Positions 60,648 through 64,000 of a stretch of 64,000 bases of DNA are shown here, in pieces; positions within the stretch are counted from its first letter, which is position 1; the number at the start of each line of letters is the position of its first letter. This stretch comes from Glycomyces algeriensis (GTDB taxonomy: Bacteria > Actinomycetota > Actinomycetes > Mycobacteriales > Micromonosporaceae), in assembly GCF_027622855.1 (NCBI RefSeq), contig NZ_JAPZVR010000003.1, positions 1 to 64,000 of the forward strand. Reading direction: 5' to 3'. Under the pieces are notes generated by a model. It had not been told where the DNA came from and did not search any database. It saw nothing but the letters and a program-made list of their open reading frames with translations. The position numbers were made by a program, and so were the translations under genes.

Positions 60648-60816
60648 GAGCACTGGCCGCAGGAGCCGTCCGCGTTCGCGGGCGGCTCTTCGCGTTCCCT
60701 GAGCTGCGCGCGGCGCTTCGCAGTGCCCGCACTGCGAGCGACTGTTCGCATTGCCGCACTGTCGCGCTCCTCGCATTGGCGCGCTGCGCGCTGAATCCCC
60801 GCGGGCGGAATAGGGC

Positions 60817-60865
60817 TTGACATACGGTCCCGAGGCTGCGTACGGTACGACTGACTACGTAGTCA
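60817..60865 (+). promoter_or_regulatory. beta-galactosidase promoter with 14-bp palindromic operator
   Basis: TTGACA (60817-60822), 18-nt spacer, TACGGT (60841-60846). The perfect palindrome TGACTACGTAGTCA (60852-60865) lies over the expected transcription start and ends just before the Shine-Dalgarno AAGGAG. Such placement would give tight repression. The cognate regulator is not in the window. Confidence 0.72.
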
Positions 60866-60877
60866 TAAGGAGCCGAG

Positions 60878-62992
60878 ATGAGCAACTGGCCGAACCCGAT
60901 CCTCTTCGGGGCCGCTTACTACTTCGAGTACCAGCCCGACGCCGCCGAAGGGTTCGAGACCGAGGCCGCCCGCGCGCGGCTCATCCACGACCTCGACCTC
61001 ATGGCCGAAGCCGGGTTCTCCGTGATCCGCGTCGGCGAATCCGTATGGAGCACGTGGGAGCCCGAGAACGGGCGGTTCGAGCTCGACTGGCTCCAGCCGG
61101 TGCTCGACGGCGCTCACGAGCGCGGCATCGCCGTCATCCTCGGCACCCCCACGTACGCCGTCCCGCCGTGGCTCGTGCGCCTCTACCCCGAGATCGCCGG
61201 TGAGCACCGCACGGGCCAGCGCATCGGATGGGGCGAGCGCCAGGAGGTCGACTACACCCACGCCGCGTTCAAGTTCCACGCCGAGCGGGTCAGCCGCAAG
61301 ATCCTCGCCCGCTACGCCGACCACCCGGCCGTCATCGGCTACCAGGTCGACAACGAGCCCGGCCTCCGGATCTTCCACAACGAGGGCGTCTTCCAGCAGT
61401 TCGTCGACCGCCTGCGCCACCAGTACGGCGACGTGGAGACCCTCAACCGCGAATGGGGCCTGGTCTACTGGTCCCACCGCCTCACCACCTGGGCCGACCT
61501 GTGGCGCCCGGACGGGAACGCCCAGCCGCAGTACAAGCTCGCGTGGCGCAGGTTCCAGGCCGACCTCACCACCGAGTTCATCGGGTGGCAGGCGGACATC
61601 GCCCGCGAGTACGCGCGCGAGGACCAGTTCGTCACCACGTGCATCTCCTACTCGCGCCCGGGCATCGACGACACCTCGCTCACCGAGGGCCTCGACGTCA
61701 CCGCCGGCAACCCGTACTACGCGATGCAGGACGGCCTCGAGATGCCCGCCAAGGGCGGCAGCAGCGCCATCGACTGGAACACCAAGGGCGCCTGGGCGCT
61801 CTACCACTCCGCCGACCGCATGTACGCCTCGAAGCAGGCGCCGTACCTGGTCACCGAGACCAACGCGCAGGCCATCGGCATGCCGTGGTGGAACGAGCCG
61901 GCCTACGACGGGCAGTGGCGCCAGGCCGCCTGGGCGCTGGTCGCGCGCGGCGCGGCCATGATCGAGTACTGGCAGTGGCAGACCCTCCACTTCGGAGCAG
62001 AGACGTACTGGGGCGGGGTCCTCCCCCACAGCGGCAGGCCCGGGCGGACCTACCGCGAGCTGGCGCGGCTCGGCAAGGAGCTGCGCAAGACCGGCGGGGC
62101 CCTGCAGGGCATGGTGCCGGGCGCCGACGTGGCGGTCCTGTACTCCAAGCGCAGCGAATGGGCGCTGGCGGCCGAGCCGCAGATCCAGAACGACGAGGGC
62201 GGCCCCGAGCACCGCTCGTTCGAGGTCATCCACGGCCCGTTCTACCGGGGCGCGTTCGATGCCGGGCTCCAGGCGCGGATCGTCCACACGAGTCAGCTGG
62301 GCTCGCCCGAGGAGGCGGTGGCCGAGTACCCGGTCCTGGTGGCCGCGGGCCTGTACGCCGAGGACGACGACATGCTCGACTGGCTCACCGCCTACGCGGC
62401 GGCGGGCGGCCACCTCCTGGTGGGCCCGCGCACGGGCTACGCCGACGAGGAGGCGCGGGCGCGCCAGGAGGTGCAGCCCGCGAGGCTCCGCGACGCCGCC
62501 GGAGTCTGGTACGAGGAGTTCGCGAACCTCACCGGCGAAGTGGCCGTGCAGGCCCCGAAGGGTTCGCCCTTGGAGCTGGAAGCCGGTGCGGCGGCGGTGA
62601 AGTGGGCCGATGGCCTCTACGTGGAAGGCGCCGAGACCCTCGCCGAGTACGTGCACCCGCACTACGGCCGGTTCGCCGCGGCGGCGACGAGGGCGCATGG
62701 CGAAGGCCGGGTCACTTACGTGGGCGCGATCCCCAACGCCGCCTTCGGGAAGTCGCTGTTCCAGTGGATCGTCCCCGCGGGCGCGTGGCGGCCCGAGCAC
62801 CCGAGCCTGACCGTGACCAGCGGCGTCACCGGTGACGGCCGCACCGTGCGGTTCGTGCACAACTGGTCGTGGGACGAGGTCGGCTTCCCGCTCCCCGCGG
62901 CGGCGACCGACGCGATCGACGACACCGCGTACGAGGCGGGCGCGTCGCTGCCCCTCGGGCCGTGGGACGTGAAGGTCCTCATCGAGCAGTAG
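60878..62992 (+). CDS. GH42 beta-galactosidase
   Basis: A 704-aa glycoside hydrolase family 42 enzyme that releases beta-galactosyl residues. The TIM-barrel N-terminal domain (residues 1-390) carries the acid/base E160 in QVDNEPGLR and the nucleophile E327 in YLVTETNAQ. The trimerisation domain (about 395-610) and a C-terminal beta domain follow. YYFEYQPDAAEGF and VGESVWSTWEPENGRF are family sequences. No signal peptide, so it acts on imported oligosaccharides. ATG 60878 has AAGGAG 6 nt upstream. The operator upstream indicates sugar control. No transporter genes are adjacent in the window. Confidence 0.94.
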   Translation: MSNWPNPILFGAAYYFEYQPDAAEGFETEAARARLIHDLDLMAEAGFSVIRVGESVWSTWEPENGRFELDWLQPVLDGAHERGIAVILGTPTYAVPPWLVRLYPEIAGEHRTGQRIGWGERQEVDYTHAAFKFHAERVSRKILARYADHPAVIGYQVDNEPGLRIFHNEGVFQQFVDRLRHQYGDVETLNREWGLVYWSHRLTTWADLWRPDGNAQPQYKLAWRRFQADLTTEFIGWQADIAREYAREDQFVTTCISYSRPGIDDTSLTEGLDVTAGNPYYAMQDGLEMPAKGGSSAIDWNTKGAWALYHSADRMYASKQAPYLVTETNAQAIGMPWWNEPAYDGQWRQAAWALVARGAAMIEYWQWQTLHFGAETYWGGVLPHSGRPGRTYRELARLGKELRKTGGALQGMVPGADVAVLYSKRSEWALAAEPQIQNDEGGPEHRSFEVIHGPFYRGAFDAGLQARIVHTSQLGSPEEAVAEYPVLVAAGLYAEDDDMLDWLTAYAAAGGHLLVGPRTGYADEEARARQEVQPARLRDAAGVWYEEFANLTGEVAVQAPKGSPLELEAGAAAVKWADGLYVEGAETLAEYVHPHYGRFAAAATRAHGEGRVTYVGAIPNAAFGKSLFQWIVPAGAWRPEHPSLTVTSGVTGDGRTVRFVHNWSWDEVGFPLPAAATDAIDDTAYEAGASLPLGPWDVKVLIEQ

Positions 62993-63012
62993 TAAAAGGA
63001 CGGCAGCAGGAG

Positions 63013-63047
63013 GCCGGTGGTCGAGCTCTTTGAGCGGGGCCACCGGC
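63013..63047 (+). terminator. terminator after the beta-galactosidase gene
   Basis: An 8-bp stem GCCGGTGG/CCACCGGC encloses a 19-nt loop, starting 20 nt beyond the stop and followed by TTCC. Confidence 0.55.
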
Positions 63048-63208
63048 TTCCGCTCGTCCGCAGGCCGCCTGGATGGTCGTACCGCTCGGCGATCGTTGTA
63101 TCAGGGGACCGCTTCCCGGGCGCCTTCGGCTTTAGCCTTGCCCGCCGAACTCCGTCGGGCCTCGAATGCAACGGCCGCAATCGGTCCGAGGCTTCGTGCC
63201 GATCGCCG

Positions 63209-64000
63209 TCAGTCCTCGAACGCCGCCAGTTCGAGGGCCGCGATCGTGTCGGGGGCGTTCATGATCTCGATGCTCACCACTCGGCCGTCGACCACGGCGA
63301 ACGACAGGACCGACCGGGGCGCGCCGCCCGGAGCCCACATCGCCCCGGCGAGGCCGTCGACCAGGACGGTGACCGCGTCCTTCGCCTGGCCGTTGAAGAT
63401 CGCGGCCACCGCGGACGCGCCGATGACCTCGCGCCCGGCGAAACCGGTCGCGACGGCCTCCGCGTCCGCGACCACCAGGATGTTCGGGTCGAGCACGGCG
63501 AGCAGGTCCTCGAAGCGGCCCTCATGGGCGGCGGCCAGGAACGCCTCGACCACCGACTTCCGCTGCCGCGCATCGCGATCGGCCTCGGCGCGCGCCCGAC
63601 CCTCCCGAACGCGCCGGCGGGCGCGGCTCGCGAGCTGGCGCGTCGCCTCCGTGGTGCGGTCGAGCACCGGGGCGATGCGGTCGAAGGGCACGCCGAACAG
63701 GTCGTGCAGCACGAACGCCACGCGCTCGGCCGGGCCGAGCGCATCGAGGACCACCTGGAGTGCGAGGCCGACCGAGTCGGCCATGACCGCGTCCAGTTCG
63801 GGGTCGCCGCCCGCGCCCGGTCCCGCGGCCAGCGGGAGGTCGCCGTCCAAGGCGTCCTCCTGGCGGTGGCGCCGCGAGCGCAGCAGGTTCAGGCAGATCC
63901 GCGAGACCACCGTGGTGAGCCAGCCGCGCAGGTTCTCGACGTCGGCGGTGTCGGTGCGGGCGAAGCGCATCCACGCCTCCTGCACCGCATCGTCGGCCTC
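63209..64000 (-). CDS. ECF41-type sigma factor (SigJ-like), N-terminus beyond the window
   Basis: The C-terminal 263 residues of an extracytoplasmic-function sigma factor; the frame is open to the window end. The visible part begins in region 2 (EADDAVQEAWMRFAR, W-L-type sequence RGWLTTVVSRICLNLLRS). Sigma region 4 follows (LGPAERVAFVLHDLFGVPFDRIAPVLDRTT). The last 120 residues form a SnoaL-like domain (VVEAFLAAAHEGRFEDLLAVLDPN), the hallmark of ECF41/SigJ proteins, where it replaces an anti-sigma factor and tunes activity. Usual partners are small oxidoreductase-like genes, which would lie outside the window. Confidence 0.9.
   Translation of the reverse strand, partial: EADDAVQEAWMRFARTDTADVENLRGWLTTVVSRICLNLLRSRRHRQEDALDGDLPLAAGPGAGGDPELDAVMADSVGLALQVVLDALGPAERVAFVLHDLFGVPFDRIAPVLDRTTEATRQLASRARRRVREGRARAEADRDARQRKSVVEAFLAAAHEGRFEDLLAVLDPNILVVADAEAVATGFAGREVIGASAVAAIFNGQAKDAVTVLVDGLAGAMWAPGGAPRSVLSFAVVDGRVVSIEIMNAPDTIAALELAAFED

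Overview
This window is very GC-rich, with GTG and TTG starts, many leaderless genes, mycothiol biosynthesis (mshC), a mycothiol-era DinB-like protein, Tat signal peptides and serpin-like proteins. It comes from the chromosome of an actinomycete. Glycomycetaceae or a relative is a guess only; nothing here fixes the genus. The left edge is the 5' end of a 16S rRNA gene that runs out of the window. I see no insertion sequence, prophage, CRISPR array or tRNA.

Layout. 1-740: rrn start, leader and promoter. 741-9.8 kb: stress and redox genes (osmC, a KamA-like radical SAM protein, a quinone reductase divergent from its XRE-type regulator) and a three-gene imine-reductase-like operon divergent from an HxlR regulator. 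Then come a DUF2087 protein, a HAD phosphatase and thymidine kinase. 9.8-22 kb: metH, a small membrane protein, a PPOX flavoprotein, a TPM-domain/PspA pair, phenylalanine hydroxylase, a HoxX-like protein with no hydrogenase nearby, mshC and an aldo/keto reductase. 22-33.6 kb: regulators, a cupin, an antibiotic-resistance-type ABC-F protein with a five-codon leader peptide and a Shine-Dalgarno-sequestering stem, an M20 peptidase, a KhtT/KhtU-type K+/H+ antiporter, a transglutaminase-like protein and two Tat-exported hydrolases.

33.6-41.8 kb is a complete lysine-degradation locus of the type known from lysine-fermenting anaerobes. The operon kdd-kamD-kamE-kal-mutL lies on the minus strand, divergent from kamA-kce. 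Together they would turn L-lysine plus acetyl-CoA into acetoacetate, crotonyl-CoA and ammonia. A frameshifted isochorismatase-like gene follows kce.

41.8-64 kb: an asymmetric heterodimeric ABC exporter whose two ATP sites have decayed in complementary ways, a pectate lyase under a LacI-type operator, two serpin paralogues flanking a small secreted protein, and a TetM/OtrA-like ribosomal protection protein coupled to an acetyltransferase. Then follow a GlxA-type regulator, a reductase-like protein, a three-subunit HcnABC-like dehydrogenase operon, a GH42 beta-galactosidase behind a palindromic operator, and an ECF41-type sigma factor cut by the window end.

The most notable observations are the ABC-F leader (attenuation switch), a 17-bp operator-like sequence shared by the mshC and ABC-exporter promoters, the lysine pathway, the complementary ABC pair, and a consistent set of TANNNT promoters 7-8 nt before start codons (leaderless mRNAs).
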